Part shown: positions 48,746-57,390 of the stretch, in pieces | Layout of the letters: the number at the start of each line of letters is the position of its first letter | How positions within the stretch are numbered: position 1 is the first letter of the stretch | Assembly: GCA_900315315.1 (NCBI GenBank) | Contig: OMYT01000019.1 | Span: 1-64,000, forward strand | DNA length: 64,000 nt | Reading direction: 5' to 3' | From: an uncultured Eubacteriales bacterium | GTDB taxonomy: Bacteria; Bacillota; Clostridia; Christensenellales; Aristaeellaceae | The notes under the pieces: generated by a model | The model's database searches: none | The model's input: only the letters and a program-made list of their open reading frames with translations | Told to the model about the DNA's origin: nothing | Translations under genes and position numbers: made by a program

Positions 48746-50215
48746 CTAGCCCAGCGTGGCGGTAAGTATACTGAAGAACACAATCAGCAGAATCAGCATC
48801 ACCAGCTCCGTCTTCCATCGCTTCTGCAGCAGCCCGATCGTCTCCCGCATGAAGGCGTTCGGCCAGAACCACCATTTGGTTCTGCTGCCGAGTCCCTCCG
48901 CCCGCACGCCGGCTTCCGCCGCCCACAGGCCGCTGCGGAACACATGATAACTGGTCGTAGCAAAGGCGATCTTTCCGTCCGGCTGCATCTCCTCCACGAT
49001 TTTCCGGGAAAAAGCCATATTCTCAAGCGTCGTCCTGGACTGATCCTCCATCCGGATATACTCCTCCGGAATTCCCTGTTCCAGCAGATAGCGTTTCATC
49101 GCTTCCGCCTCGGGCATTACCTCGTCCTTCCCCTGCCCTCCGGAGGGGATCAGGATCGCCGTCCGGCCGTTTTCCTCCCGCTGTTTTTTCCAGAAGGCAA
49201 TGGCGCGGTCCACCCGCCCCCGCAGCAGCGGAGGCAGCGTTCCGTCCTTGCGGAAGCCGCACCCGAGAATAATGATGAAATCCTTGTCCGGTTCCGGAAT
49301 CATCTTCGGCGCCAGCAGGCCGCAGATCACCGCGCCTGCCAGCATACATTCAAGGTAGACAAATACCGTCGCGTAAACATTCTGGAAAACATTTTCCGCC
49401 CGTCCGACCCATTCCGGCCCGGGAAGATCCCGGTTAAGCAGCAGCCAGCCGATCACCTCACCGAGAATCATCGCAACACCGATCCCCAGGCCCAGTATGT
49501 TCTGGATCCGCGGCCGCTCGTGTCGCAGCAGCGCAATATTGCTGATGATCATCGCCAGGGCAAAGCACAGCACCAGCGGAGCCGTCAGCATCATAAACTG
49601 CCAGGGAGCCGACGCGATCGCCGAGTATGCGTTCATCATTGTAAAACCGACCGGGTTCACTATATGCCGGAGCGTCAGGTTCAGCATCACCACGCCGGTC
49701 ACCAGGGCAAAAATCGAAAACCCCGAGAAGTAGAGCGACATATAATCATAGAAGTCAGATCCCCTGATCTGCCGGAAGCTCCACGCCATGATCGCCCATA
49801 GCAGCAGGCTGAACACCGTGAAAGCGATCATCACCGCCGTGTCCCCGGTGAATCCGCCGGTGCTTGTATCATATACCGTTTTGTCCCGGCCGACCTTCAG
49901 TTCATGTTGCGCAACCACGTTTCCTTCCCGGTCCAGCACGTTCAGGGTGGTATCCCCCTTCTGCCCCGGGCGGATCGGCACCCGCAGATAGCCGTCCTTC
50001 ACCTGCGGCGTTCCTTCCAGGATCACTTCCTGTCCTTCCGCCTCCACCCGCAGTTCATCCGCCCGTTCAACAGCAGTCTCCGGCAGGGGGATCACCGCGT
50101 AATAGGTATTCTTCACCGTCAGGCGGCAGACTACACAGAACACCAGCAGGATTCCTGCGATGACCGCCATCTGTTTGACCGCCTGTCTCATAAGCCTTGT
50201 CCCCTTCCGCTCCAT
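48746..50215 (-). CDS. YdcF/DUF218 membrane protein (SanA-like)
   Basis: A 489-residue membrane protein. It has one N-terminal helix (AVIAGILLVFCVVCRL), an outer beta domain (about 40-110), then about five helices and a C-terminal DUF218 domain: IILGCGFRKDGTLPPLLRGRV, LIPSGGQGKDE, SEAMKRYLLEQG-like and TTSYHVFRSG, ending in one more helix. DUF218 proteins (YdcF, SanA) are linked to envelope barrier function. The start ATG 50215 has GGGGAG nearby; ATG 50191 is an alternative. Upstream is the helicase gene, with the heptamer repeat between. Confidence 0.82.
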   Translation of the reverse strand: MERKGTRLMRQAVKQMAVIAGILLVFCVVCRLTVKNTYYAVIPLPETAVERADELRVEAEGQEVILEGTPQVKDGYLRVPIRPGQKGDTTLNVLDREGNVVAQHELKVGRDKTVYDTSTGGFTGDTAVMIAFTVFSLLLWAIMAWSFRQIRGSDFYDYMSLYFSGFSIFALVTGVVMLNLTLRHIVNPVGFTMMNAYSAIASAPWQFMMLTAPLVLCFALAMIISNIALLRHERPRIQNILGLGIGVAMILGEVIGWLLLNRDLPGPEWVGRAENVFQNVYATVFVYLECMLAGAVICGLLAPKMIPEPDKDFIIILGCGFRKDGTLPPLLRGRVDRAIAFWKKQREENGRTAILIPSGGQGKDEVMPEAEAMKRYLLEQGIPEEYIRMEDQSRTTLENMAFSRKIVEEMQPDGKIAFATTSYHVFRSGLWAAEAGVRAEGLGSRTKWWFWPNAFMRETIGLLQKRWKTELVMLILLIVFFSILTATLG

Positions 50216-50238
50216 CTTCTCCCCCCGTGTGCATCCCG

Positions 50239-50268
50239 AGCTCTCCACTCTCCACTCTTCACTCTCTC
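50239..50268 (-). repeat. Heptamer (GAGTGGA-type) repeat, copy e
   Basis: Minus-strand GAGAGAGTGAAGAGTGGAGA and GTGGAGAG lie directly after the helicase TAA (50269) and 24 bases before the YdcF-like start. Confidence 0.85.
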
Positions 50269-52656
50269 TTACCGTCTCCACCTTCCGCTGCCGCGGCCGT
50301 TCCCGTGGCAGCTGTCGCACAGCCGGTACGGCCAGTTCCACGGCAGATGCCGCCGGCAGGAAGGGCAGGTCCGCTGCTGCAGCTTCTGGGTGGACAGGAT
50401 GTGCACGATCCCCCGGGAAATCAGATCCTTCCGTCGCTGGATCTCGTCCATCAGCTCCTCCGGTTCCGGCAGGAACAGCCGTGTATAGTTGTAGTACAGG
50501 TCACATCTCCGGTAGTCCGCCTCCATCGCGTCCAGCATCCGGATCGTGCAGCTCTCCGGGTCCAGGATTTCCGGCATCTCCGGAATCACGTCGATATGTT
50601 CTCCCCGGCACTCGGCATGGTACATTGCCTTCCATCGGCCCAGCAGGTCGGGATCCTTTTCGTCGAAAGGAATGCAGATAAACCGGTACAGCAGCTGCCG
50701 GTCGGTTTTCGGCGTTTCCATCATCTCCGCCAGTTCCGCCATCCGCACCGTCGACGCCTTTGAGAAACACCCTTTGTCCTGCATCCGCAGCCACTGATCC
50801 AGGATCTGCGTCAGCGGCAGGGGGATGCCCAGCAGGGAATCCGGAAACCCGATCACGCCCTCGACCAGCGGCAGCAGCGGCCGGGCCAGCGCCCGCGCGA
50901 CCTCTTTCCGGAATCCGAAGGCGTTCACATAGCCGATCTCGTATTTTCCGTACCGCCCCGCCCGTCCGGCGATCTGCTTGATTTCCGCATCCGTCAGCAG
51001 TCTGACCATGTCCCCGTCAAACTTTTCATTTTCCAGAAACACGACCCGCTGGATCGGCAGGTTCATTCCCATGGCGATCGCATCCGTCGAAACGACCACC
51101 TCCGTCTCGCCCTTCATGAAGCGGTCCGCCTGGTTCCGCCGCACGTCCGGCGGCAGTGCCCCGTAAATCAGGGAAACCTTGTATCCCCGGGTCTTCAGTT
51201 CCGCTGCTACCGCATGCACCCGCGCCTTGGAAAAAACGATCAGTGCGTCTCCCGGCTGCACGGAGTTCGGAAACTGGAATCCGACCGTCTCGACCTCCAG
51301 CGGCGTCATCCGCTCATGCCGGATCACCGTCAGCTCGTCCCCGCATTCTTCAATAATCCTGGTCAGCAGCTGCTCCGCGTCCGGCGACGCGCAGGCGTGG
51401 ATTTCCTCCGCGCACAATCCGAGAATGGCCGCCGTCCAGGCGCCGCCCCGGTCCCGGTCCGCGATCATCTGACATTCGTCGATCACTGCCACGTCATACC
51501 GGGTTTTCAGGTCAGCCATTTCCACCGTCGATGACTGGACGCGGCTGAAGGGAACCCGGATCTGCTCCTCTCCTGTCACCAGCGAGCAGGGAACATCGTC
51601 CAGATTCAGTGCCTCAAACTGCTCCGCAGCAAGCAGCCGCAGCGGCCCGAGATAGACCCCGCACTCCGCGCCGTGCAGGCGCTGCACGCCCTCGTAGGTC
51701 TTTCCGGAGTTAGTCGGCCCCAGGTGTAGATAGAAATGACGTTTCATCTGCCGGGCCAGCGGATAGAGGTCCCGGTAATGCTCGGGGATCGCATCCAGCA
51801 GCGCCGCGCGAATCTGCTTCTCCCGCTGCCAGACTGCATCTGCTTCCTTCTGCAGGCGGATCAGTCCCGGGTTCTTTTCCAGCAGCCGCCGGATCCGTTC
51901 CCGGGAAAACTTCTTTTCCAGCGCATTCAGGATCATCCGGCCGCTCCGCTCCGCCTCCCGGCGCACCGCGTTGGCCACGGTCTCGCCCGATGGCAGTTTC
52001 ACGTTCCGGCAGGCCGCGAGCTCCGGCATCGCCTTCCCCGCTTCATTGCGCAGGAAGGATCCCAGGGATCCCGGCTGAAACGCCCGGTTCACCGCCTTGT
52101 GCGTCAGCCCGCCCGGGAAACCGGTTTCCATCACCCGGCGGATCACAAAGCGTTCCCCCTCCGGATCCCCGAGCCGCGCCGCCTGGTCCCCGGTCCGCAG
52201 CCACAGAACCACCCGGTTCTCCGCCCGGTTGGTCAACTGTCCGATGTTGTCGTCAAAAAATTTCCGAAGTTCTCCGTCCCGGACGATTCTGCGGGCTTCA
52301 TAAGCCTTCTCCAGTGAAACCCGGCTCTTCTCCACCGTCCGCAGAAACGCGAGGTCAATCTTCCTGCCGGCCTTCCCTTCGGCTTCGATCAGCTTTTCCA
52401 GACGATCAAATTCCGCCCGGTCCCCGCTGAGAACCAGTTCGCCCCGCAGCAGGCCCTGCCATACCCGGTCCCGCCGCTGCAGCTGCCGCAGCGTGCTCTG
52501 AAACGCCTCGCTGTTCAGGTATTCCGCTTTTTCCGCCGCGGACATCGCGCGGGTAATCACCCGTGTCTTGTTCAGCGCGTGCTGATACAGCCACCGTTCC
52601 CGCTCGGGCAGAACAGCCTGAATATATGCTTCCAGCGCCCTGCTCTCCCGTTTCAT
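50269..52656 (-). CDS. Suv3-like superfamily II RNA helicase with C-terminal zinc motif
   Basis: A 795-residue SF2 helicase resembling mitochondrial Suv3. Walker A is GPTNSGKTY (about 313-321), motif II DECQM, motif V TDAIAMGMNLP and motif VI QIAGRAGRYG. A ~300-residue N-terminal helical region precedes the helicase core and is not recognised. The end has CPSCRRHLPWNWPYRLCDSC, a four-cysteine zinc ribbon, and a basic tail. Suv3 helicases work with exoribonucleases in RNA decay. The promoter at 52690-52718 and GGGGAGG before the ATG support expression. Confidence 0.88.
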   Translation of the reverse strand: MKRESRALEAYIQAVLPERERWLYQHALNKTRVITRAMSAAEKAEYLNSEAFQSTLRQLQRRDRVWQGLLRGELVLSGDRAEFDRLEKLIEAEGKAGRKIDLAFLRTVEKSRVSLEKAYEARRIVRDGELRKFFDDNIGQLTNRAENRVVLWLRTGDQAARLGDPEGERFVIRRVMETGFPGGLTHKAVNRAFQPGSLGSFLRNEAGKAMPELAACRNVKLPSGETVANAVRREAERSGRMILNALEKKFSRERIRRLLEKNPGLIRLQKEADAVWQREKQIRAALLDAIPEHYRDLYPLARQMKRHFYLHLGPTNSGKTYEGVQRLHGAECGVYLGPLRLLAAEQFEALNLDDVPCSLVTGEEQIRVPFSRVQSSTVEMADLKTRYDVAVIDECQMIADRDRGGAWTAAILGLCAEEIHACASPDAEQLLTRIIEECGDELTVIRHERMTPLEVETVGFQFPNSVQPGDALIVFSKARVHAVAAELKTRGYKVSLIYGALPPDVRRNQADRFMKGETEVVVSTDAIAMGMNLPIQRVVFLENEKFDGDMVRLLTDAEIKQIAGRAGRYGKYEIGYVNAFGFRKEVARALARPLLPLVEGVIGFPDSLLGIPLPLTQILDQWLRMQDKGCFSKASTVRMAELAEMMETPKTDRQLLYRFICIPFDEKDPDLLGRWKAMYHAECRGEHIDVIPEMPEILDPESCTIRMLDAMEADYRRCDLYYNYTRLFLPEPEELMDEIQRRKDLISRGIVHILSTQKLQQRTCPSCRRHLPWNWPYRLCDSCHGNGRGSGRWRR

Positions 52657-52689
52657 CCCGGCAGCCTCCCCGCTTCCTTATCTGGTGTT

Positions 52690-52718
52690 ATTCTATCACA
52701 AAAACCAAACTCAATCAA
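52690..52718 (-). promoter_or_regulatory. Sigma-A promoter of the helicase gene
   Basis: On the minus strand, TTGATT (52713-52718) and TAGAAT (52690-52695) are 17 bp apart, about 35 bases before the start codon. Confidence 0.65.
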
Positions 52719-52767
52719 AAGACTCTCCTTCCGGCCTGAAGCCGGCTTTGTATTATGTTCCTTTTCC

Positions 52768-52796
52768 TTGTCTCATAAGCGTTTCTCTGATATACT
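52768..52796 (+). promoter_or_regulatory. Sigma-A promoter of the nitroreductase gene
   Basis: TTGTCT (52768-52773) and TATACT (52791-52796) are 17 bp apart, 24 bases before ATG 52820. Confidence 0.65.
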
Positions 52797-52819
52797 GTCC
52801 GCCTGAAGGGAGGGACATC

Positions 52820-53482
52820 ATGATGACGATCCTGGAAGCAATCGATACCCGGCATTCTGTACGGGCCTATCAGGATAAACCGATCGACGAAGAAACCCGC
52901 AAGCATCTGGACGCATTTCTGGCTGACTGCAATCAGGAATCCGGGCTGAATATCTTCATCCGTTATGATGATCCGGATGGCTTTGATTCCAAGCTGGCTC
53001 ATTATGGCAGCTTCAGAAATGTCAGGAACTACATCGTACTCTCCGGAAAGAAGTCAGATGATTTCGATTACCTGTGCGGCTACTTCGGCGAGAAGGTTGT
53101 ACTGTTTGCTCAGCAGCTCGGTCTGAATACCTGCTGGGCAGCATTGACTTTCAATAAGAAAAAAGTCAAGGAACTGATTCCCGCAGGCGAAACACTCTGC
53201 ATGGTAATTTCCCTTGGCTATGGAGAGACGCAAGGCGTAAACCGGAAGAGCAAATCCGCTCAGGATGTCACTGAGGGCATCATTGATCAGCCCTGGTTCA
53301 GCAAAGGAATCGATGCAGCTCTTAAAGCCCCCACCGCTGTGAACCAGCAAAAATTCCAGTTCAGTCTCAAAGATGGTGAGCCCTTCATCCGGGTGAAGGG
53401 TCTCGGAGCATACGCGAAAGTGGATCTGGGCATCGTTGCCTATCACTTTGAGGTTGCGTCCGGAAAAAAGGTTCTTCACTGA
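52820..53482 (+). CDS. Nitroreductase-family flavoprotein
   Basis: A 220-residue nitroreductase-fold protein. The FMN-binding N-terminus is IDTRHSVRAYQDKPID (about 8-23); HYGSFRNVRNYIVLSGKK, GLNTCWAALTFNKK and KAPTAVNQQKFQF follow. It probably oxidises NAD(P)H to reduce a nitro group or quinone-like compound. GGGAGGG lies six bases before ATG 52820; the frame extends upstream through the promoter and is not used. It is a single-gene unit divergent from the helicase gene. Confidence 0.88.
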   Translation: MMTILEAIDTRHSVRAYQDKPIDEETRKHLDAFLADCNQESGLNIFIRYDDPDGFDSKLAHYGSFRNVRNYIVLSGKKSDDFDYLCGYFGEKVVLFAQQLGLNTCWAALTFNKKKVKELIPAGETLCMVISLGYGETQGVNRKSKSAQDVTEGIIDQPWFSKGIDAALKAPTAVNQQKFQFSLKDGEPFIRVKGLGAYAKVDLGIVAYHFEVASGKKVLH

Positions 53483-53505
53483 ACCGCCAAAGCTGAAAAA
53501 ACTCT

Positions 53506-54315
53506 TTATTCCTTCTGCCGGGTTTTCCGACCCTGGATGATCATGGACAGCGGGAAACCGCTGTGATCGATCGCAGCAAAACCGCCGCTGATATCGCTGT
53601 CAAACTCCCGAAGATCGGTAATCACCATTCCGTTGCAGCACATCCCGGATATAATTTCGGACATCGAATGGGTAAAGTCAGTGAAGGTTTTGGAATGATA
53701 GCTTTTCTGCGTCATATAATACATTCCTCCGTTACCGGTCCACTCGTGCTCGAAATATGAAAACCGGCATTCCTTCCTGTGCTCCGGATCGAACTCTTCA
53801 TCGCCTTCAGAAGCAAGCATATTCGTGCAGGGATGCTGTTCATTGATTAAAATGACAGCACCCGGTTTCATACACTTTGCGACAACGGCAAAAAAGCGGT
53901 TCAGGTCATCAAACCAGCAGAGCGCGCCGATCGTAATGATCACAATATCAAATTGTTCCTTATACCGGTCATCAATATCATATACGTTTACAGCTTCAAA
54001 CACGCAGGGCAGGCCCAGCTCCTTTGCTTTTTCATTGGCAAAGGCCACCTGGTTTTCAACAATATCAAAACCGATCCCTTTCGCTGCATTTCCGCTTTTC
54101 ACAAGGGAAAGCAGTTCGCGTCCGTTATTGCAGCAGAACTGGCCGATTACCGTCCCCTCTGCGTGTAATTTCCGCAGGGCATCCACCGTTTCTTTGTTGA
54201 AAAAAGCGTAGTCCTCCTTCTGAATGCGGTCCGTTATATCGGCTCCCCAGGAAGCATGCCTCTGATCAAAAGCTTCCTCCCACGCCGCTTTATTTCCTTC
54301 GATATACTTTTCCAT
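53506..54315 (-). CDS. SAM-dependent methyltransferase
   Basis: A 269-residue class I methyltransferase. The AdoMet-binding motif is QFCCNNGRELLSLVKSG with GIGFDIVENQ after it, then IVIITIGALCWFDDLNRFF and an NEQHP segment. Its relatives methylate small molecules. GAGGAAG precedes the ATG. It is a single gene convergent with the nitroreductase gene; a 150-base A+T-rich gap without gene separates it from the flavodoxin-like remnant. Substrate unknown. Confidence 0.85.
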   Translation of the reverse strand: MEKYIEGNKAAWEEAFDQRHASWGADITDRIQKEDYAFFNKETVDALRKLHAEGTVIGQFCCNNGRELLSLVKSGNAAKGIGFDIVENQVAFANEKAKELGLPCVFEAVNVYDIDDRYKEQFDIVIITIGALCWFDDLNRFFAVVAKCMKPGAVILINEQHPCTNMLASEGDEEFDPEHRKECRFSYFEHEWTGNGGMYYMTQKSYHSKTFTDFTHSMSEIISGMCCNGMVITDLREFDSDISGGFAAIDHSGFPLSMIIQGRKTRQKE

Positions 54316-54465
54316 GAAATCTTCCTCTCTGTTTCACAGCAGCCCAATCACTATTAATAATACGATATCAGCCATGTCTCTGCCGTCTTTGCTGTGTATG
54401 TCTTGCTTCAGCAAATTGTGAGCTATTGATTCTATGAATTCCGGTTTTTCTCTGCATGCGTTTTT

Positions 54466-54747
54466 TTATTTTTCAATAATATGATTGATCGTGAGATTTA
54501 TCTGCCCGGCAAGATCCGGATCCTCCTGAACGGAAACGCTGTTCGTATTGAGTGATTGTACGCAATCCAAAGCAGGGTCAAAACTTGCGTTCAGAAAACG
54601 AAAAGCTGTTTTTGCGATGCTGATCGCTGGATTTGGAGAACCATCTCCACCACCTGTCAGTATGAGTATACCCTTTTTTGCCTTCATTTCTTTGGAGCTT
54701 TTCAGGAAAAAATGATTGCTCCAGATAAAATTCAGCCTGCTGATTTC
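54466..54747 (-). pseudogene. Flavodoxin/FMN-reductase C-terminal remnant
   Basis: The frame encodes the C-terminal part of an NAD(P)H-dependent FMN reductase/flavodoxin-like protein: FIWSNHFFLKSSKEM, then KAKKGILILTGGGDGSPNPA and a tail to IIEK. The N-terminal FMN-binding half is missing. The frame begins directly after the TAA of the VWA gene with no start codon or ribosome site; an ATG at 54687 opens only a 73-residue piece. This is a deletion junction, so the remnant is probably not functional. Confidence 0.65.
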
Positions 54748-54750
54748 ATG

Positions 54751-57390
54751 TTACATCCTCTTCTTATTCTTCATGCTCTGCCACAGCACATCCGCGGCGT
54801 CCGGCGCCTGTTCCGCCGGCTTGGTTTTTTTCTCCGGCTTTTCCCTGACCGCTTTCTGTTGCGGTTTATCTTCCTTCTCTGCCGCCTTTTCCGGCGCCTC
54901 GCGGAACAGATCCAACCGCCGCTGGGCCACATCAAACACGAACAGCAGCATCGCCAGACCCAGCAGGATCGGGCTCAGGTCCGTCCGTTTCCGGGCGGCG
55001 GTATCCGGGAACGACAGCAGCCCCTGCGGGGTTTCGCAGACTGCGCCGCCGCTTTCGGCCGCCAGTTTTTCCAGCGCGCCTGAGTCCTCCCGCCGCTGGT
55101 CGTATTCGCCCGTCCAGCCGATCACCGCGCCGCTCTCGACCGTTGTTACTTCTCTCCCGTTTCCATCCTCAGCCGTGATCCGCACCGCGTACGCGCCGGC
55201 CGCGGAGGTATCCGTTTTCCCCTCAAACCGGGTATCGGAAACACGCTCCAGCCTGACCATATCCTGTGTTCCGTCCGGCCGGATCACCGTCGCGACAGCA
55301 TGCGCCGCCTCTTCCGGCACCTCTGCTTCCCAGATGATCTGCCCCTCGCTCAGGGACAGTTCTCCCGCACCGCTCCTCTCCGGCAGGATGAAGGAGAGAA
55401 TCCCGGCGAAAAACTCCGCCGCACTGTCCCAGTTCAGGAAGGCTTCGCTCCATCCGCCCTGCACGTCGCTTGTCCAGCAGACGACCCGGCCCGCGCCGTA
55501 CTGCCACCAGGCCAGCACCGGATCCTTCCGGTCGCTGCACAGGGACACTGTCGCCAGCGGTTTTTCCGTGGCTGCCAGATAGCCGCCCAGCTCCGGGAAA
55601 CCGGGAAAATCCGTCATCGAGCTGTCCGTCACCGCCGGCGTGAAGACGCGATTCTGCACATATGCGCCGGAAATCATCATCGTTTCCTTGGTAAAAATCC
55701 TCGGCAGGCTGTCAAAGGGTCCCGCCGCGTACATCCGGCCGTTCCCGGCTTCCGCCATGCGGGTCAGGCCGCTGTAGTCGGCCCCGTCCCCCACGGCGAC
55801 CGTCGTCACTGTGATTCCCGCTTCCGCCATCTGCCGGATTACGTCGAGGTATCCGGTATCCCCGGCTTCCCCGTCCGTCAGGAAAATCACATGACGGTAA
55901 TGGGCGTTCGAGTTCTTCAGCGCGTTGTAGGCCATCAGCAGGGGGGAATAGAATGCCGTACCGCCGCCGGAGCGGATCGTGCCGATCTGCTCCTGCATTG
56001 CCGCCACGTCTGTCACCGGGCTCAGCGGCACCACCCATTTCGCCGCATCGTCAAAAGCGATCACCCCGGCCTGATCCCGCTCGTCCAGAATTTCCAGCGC
56101 GCTGCATGCAGCTTCCCGCGCCAGTGCCAGCCGGGTGACGCCGTATTCGCCCTCCAGCATGGAACCGCTCTTGTCGATTGCCAGCACCAGCGCCGTCGTC
56201 GGCAGATCCATCCGGTTCCGCACATCGATCGTCACCGGAAGCATATTCTCCAGCGCGCTTCCCCGGTATCCGCCCAGGGCGTAGCTCTGGTCCCCGCCGA
56301 ACACGGCCACCCCGACGCCCAGTTCCTTCGCGGCGCTGTCCAGCGCCGCCGTTTGATCGTCGTTTATCTGCCCCGCGTCCACGTTTACCAGCGCCACCGC
56401 GTGCCAGGCCAGCAGGTCCGCCGCCTTCTCCGGCAGCATGCCCGCCGGCAGCGTCCGCACCTTCATTCCTGCCGCTTCCAGCATGTTTTTCAGTTGTGTT
56501 CCGGCGCCGCTCTGCCCCTCGGCGATCAGAACCGACGGTTCGCCCGCGATCACCGTATAAGCAGCCCCGCCGTCATTGGCGGATACCGCGTCCCCCGGCA
56601 GGATCACTTTGGCTTCCACGGTGCTCACGCCCGTGCCTGCCGCCGTCTGTTCAAAGGCAAAGGTGTTTTCCCCGCGCCGCAGGGTCACTTCCCGGCTCTC
56701 GGTCTCCCCCTGGTTCCGCGTCAGCAGCAGTGTCGCCTTTCCGGCGGCGTTGGCGTGCACCGTCACCCGGGTCGTATATTTCTGTCCTGTATAGAGAGAG
56801 GCCGGCACCGTCACAGCCGTTACCTGGGCATCCGCCGCGTTCCGCGCGCCGGTTTTCAGCACGTTCACCGGCAGCCCGCCCGCTGCCTGAAGCAGGTTCT
56901 CCTCCCCGGTCACCACGCCGTCGCTGATCACCGCGATTCCGCCGTTGGAATCCTGCGGCAGCAGCGCGCCCGCCATCTGCAGCGCTCCGTACAGGTCGCT
57001 GCCCCCGCGGTCCGCCTGTATTTCGGAAGCGTCAAACGCAGTCTCCTGTCCCGGGGAGCGCAGCACCGTCGAGTCCCCGCCGAAGGCAATCACGCCGGTC
57101 TTCCGTTCGCCGGCTTCCGCCAGCGCTTCCTTTGCCAGCCGCAGCGTTTCCTCTTCGTTCACCGATGCGGAAACGTCGATCAGCAGGAAGGCCGTCCGGT
57201 CCGGGCTTTTGGTCAGCAATCCCGTGCCGGCCAGCGCCAGCGCCGCCAGAACAATCAGGATATACCGCAGCGCATGGGAAATCCGTTCCTTCCGGGAGCG
57301 GCTTTTTCTGAAATGGCAGATCAGCCACACGACCAGTGCACACACAGGGATCGCCAGCAGCCTCATCGGGTGCAGAAACTCAACCGACAT
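54751..57390 (-). CDS. Large membrane VWA-domain protein (BatA/BatB-like)
   Basis: An 879-residue membrane protein. Two N-terminal helices (LAIPVCALVVWLICHF; YILIVLAALALAGTGLL), a first VWA-like domain with LIDVSASVNEEE (MIDAS), a glutamine amidotransferase-like beta domain and a second VWA domain with AIDKSGSM and FLTDGEAGDTG; one C-terminal helix (ILLGLAMLLFVFDVA) and a Lys/Glu-rich tail. It shares 11 bp with the previous VWA gene. With DUF58 and MoxR it forms a conserved envelope-linked operon whose exact task is unknown. Confidence 0.85.
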   Translation of the reverse strand: MSVEFLHPMRLLAIPVCALVVWLICHFRKSRSRKERISHALRYILIVLAALALAGTGLLTKSPDRTAFLLIDVSASVNEEETLRLAKEALAEAGERKTGVIAFGGDSTVLRSPGQETAFDASEIQADRGGSDLYGALQMAGALLPQDSNGGIAVISDGVVTGEENLLQAAGGLPVNVLKTGARNAADAQVTAVTVPASLYTGQKYTTRVTVHANAAGKATLLLTRNQGETESREVTLRRGENTFAFEQTAAGTGVSTVEAKVILPGDAVSANDGGAAYTVIAGEPSVLIAEGQSGAGTQLKNMLEAAGMKVRTLPAGMLPEKAADLLAWHAVALVNVDAGQINDDQTAALDSAAKELGVGVAVFGGDQSYALGGYRGSALENMLPVTIDVRNRMDLPTTALVLAIDKSGSMLEGEYGVTRLALAREAACSALEILDERDQAGVIAFDDAAKWVVPLSPVTDVAAMQEQIGTIRSGGGTAFYSPLLMAYNALKNSNAHYRHVIFLTDGEAGDTGYLDVIRQMAEAGITVTTVAVGDGADYSGLTRMAEAGNGRMYAAGPFDSLPRIFTKETMMISGAYVQNRVFTPAVTDSSMTDFPGFPELGGYLAATEKPLATVSLCSDRKDPVLAWWQYGAGRVVCWTSDVQGGWSEAFLNWDSAAEFFAGILSFILPERSGAGELSLSEGQIIWEAEVPEEAAHAVATVIRPDGTQDMVRLERVSDTRFEGKTDTSAAGAYAVRITAEDGNGREVTTVESGAVIGWTGEYDQRREDSGALEKLAAESGGAVCETPQGLLSFPDTAARKRTDLSPILLGLAMLLFVFDVAQRRLDLFREAPEKAAEKEDKPQQKAVREKPEKKTKPAEQAPDAADVLWQSMKNKKRM

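Noticed and set aside
54466-54687. 73-residue frame as an independent gene
   Set aside because: It matches only the C-terminal third of a flavodoxin-like family, lacks a ribosome site, and its frame continues upstream to the VWA stop; treated as a remnant.
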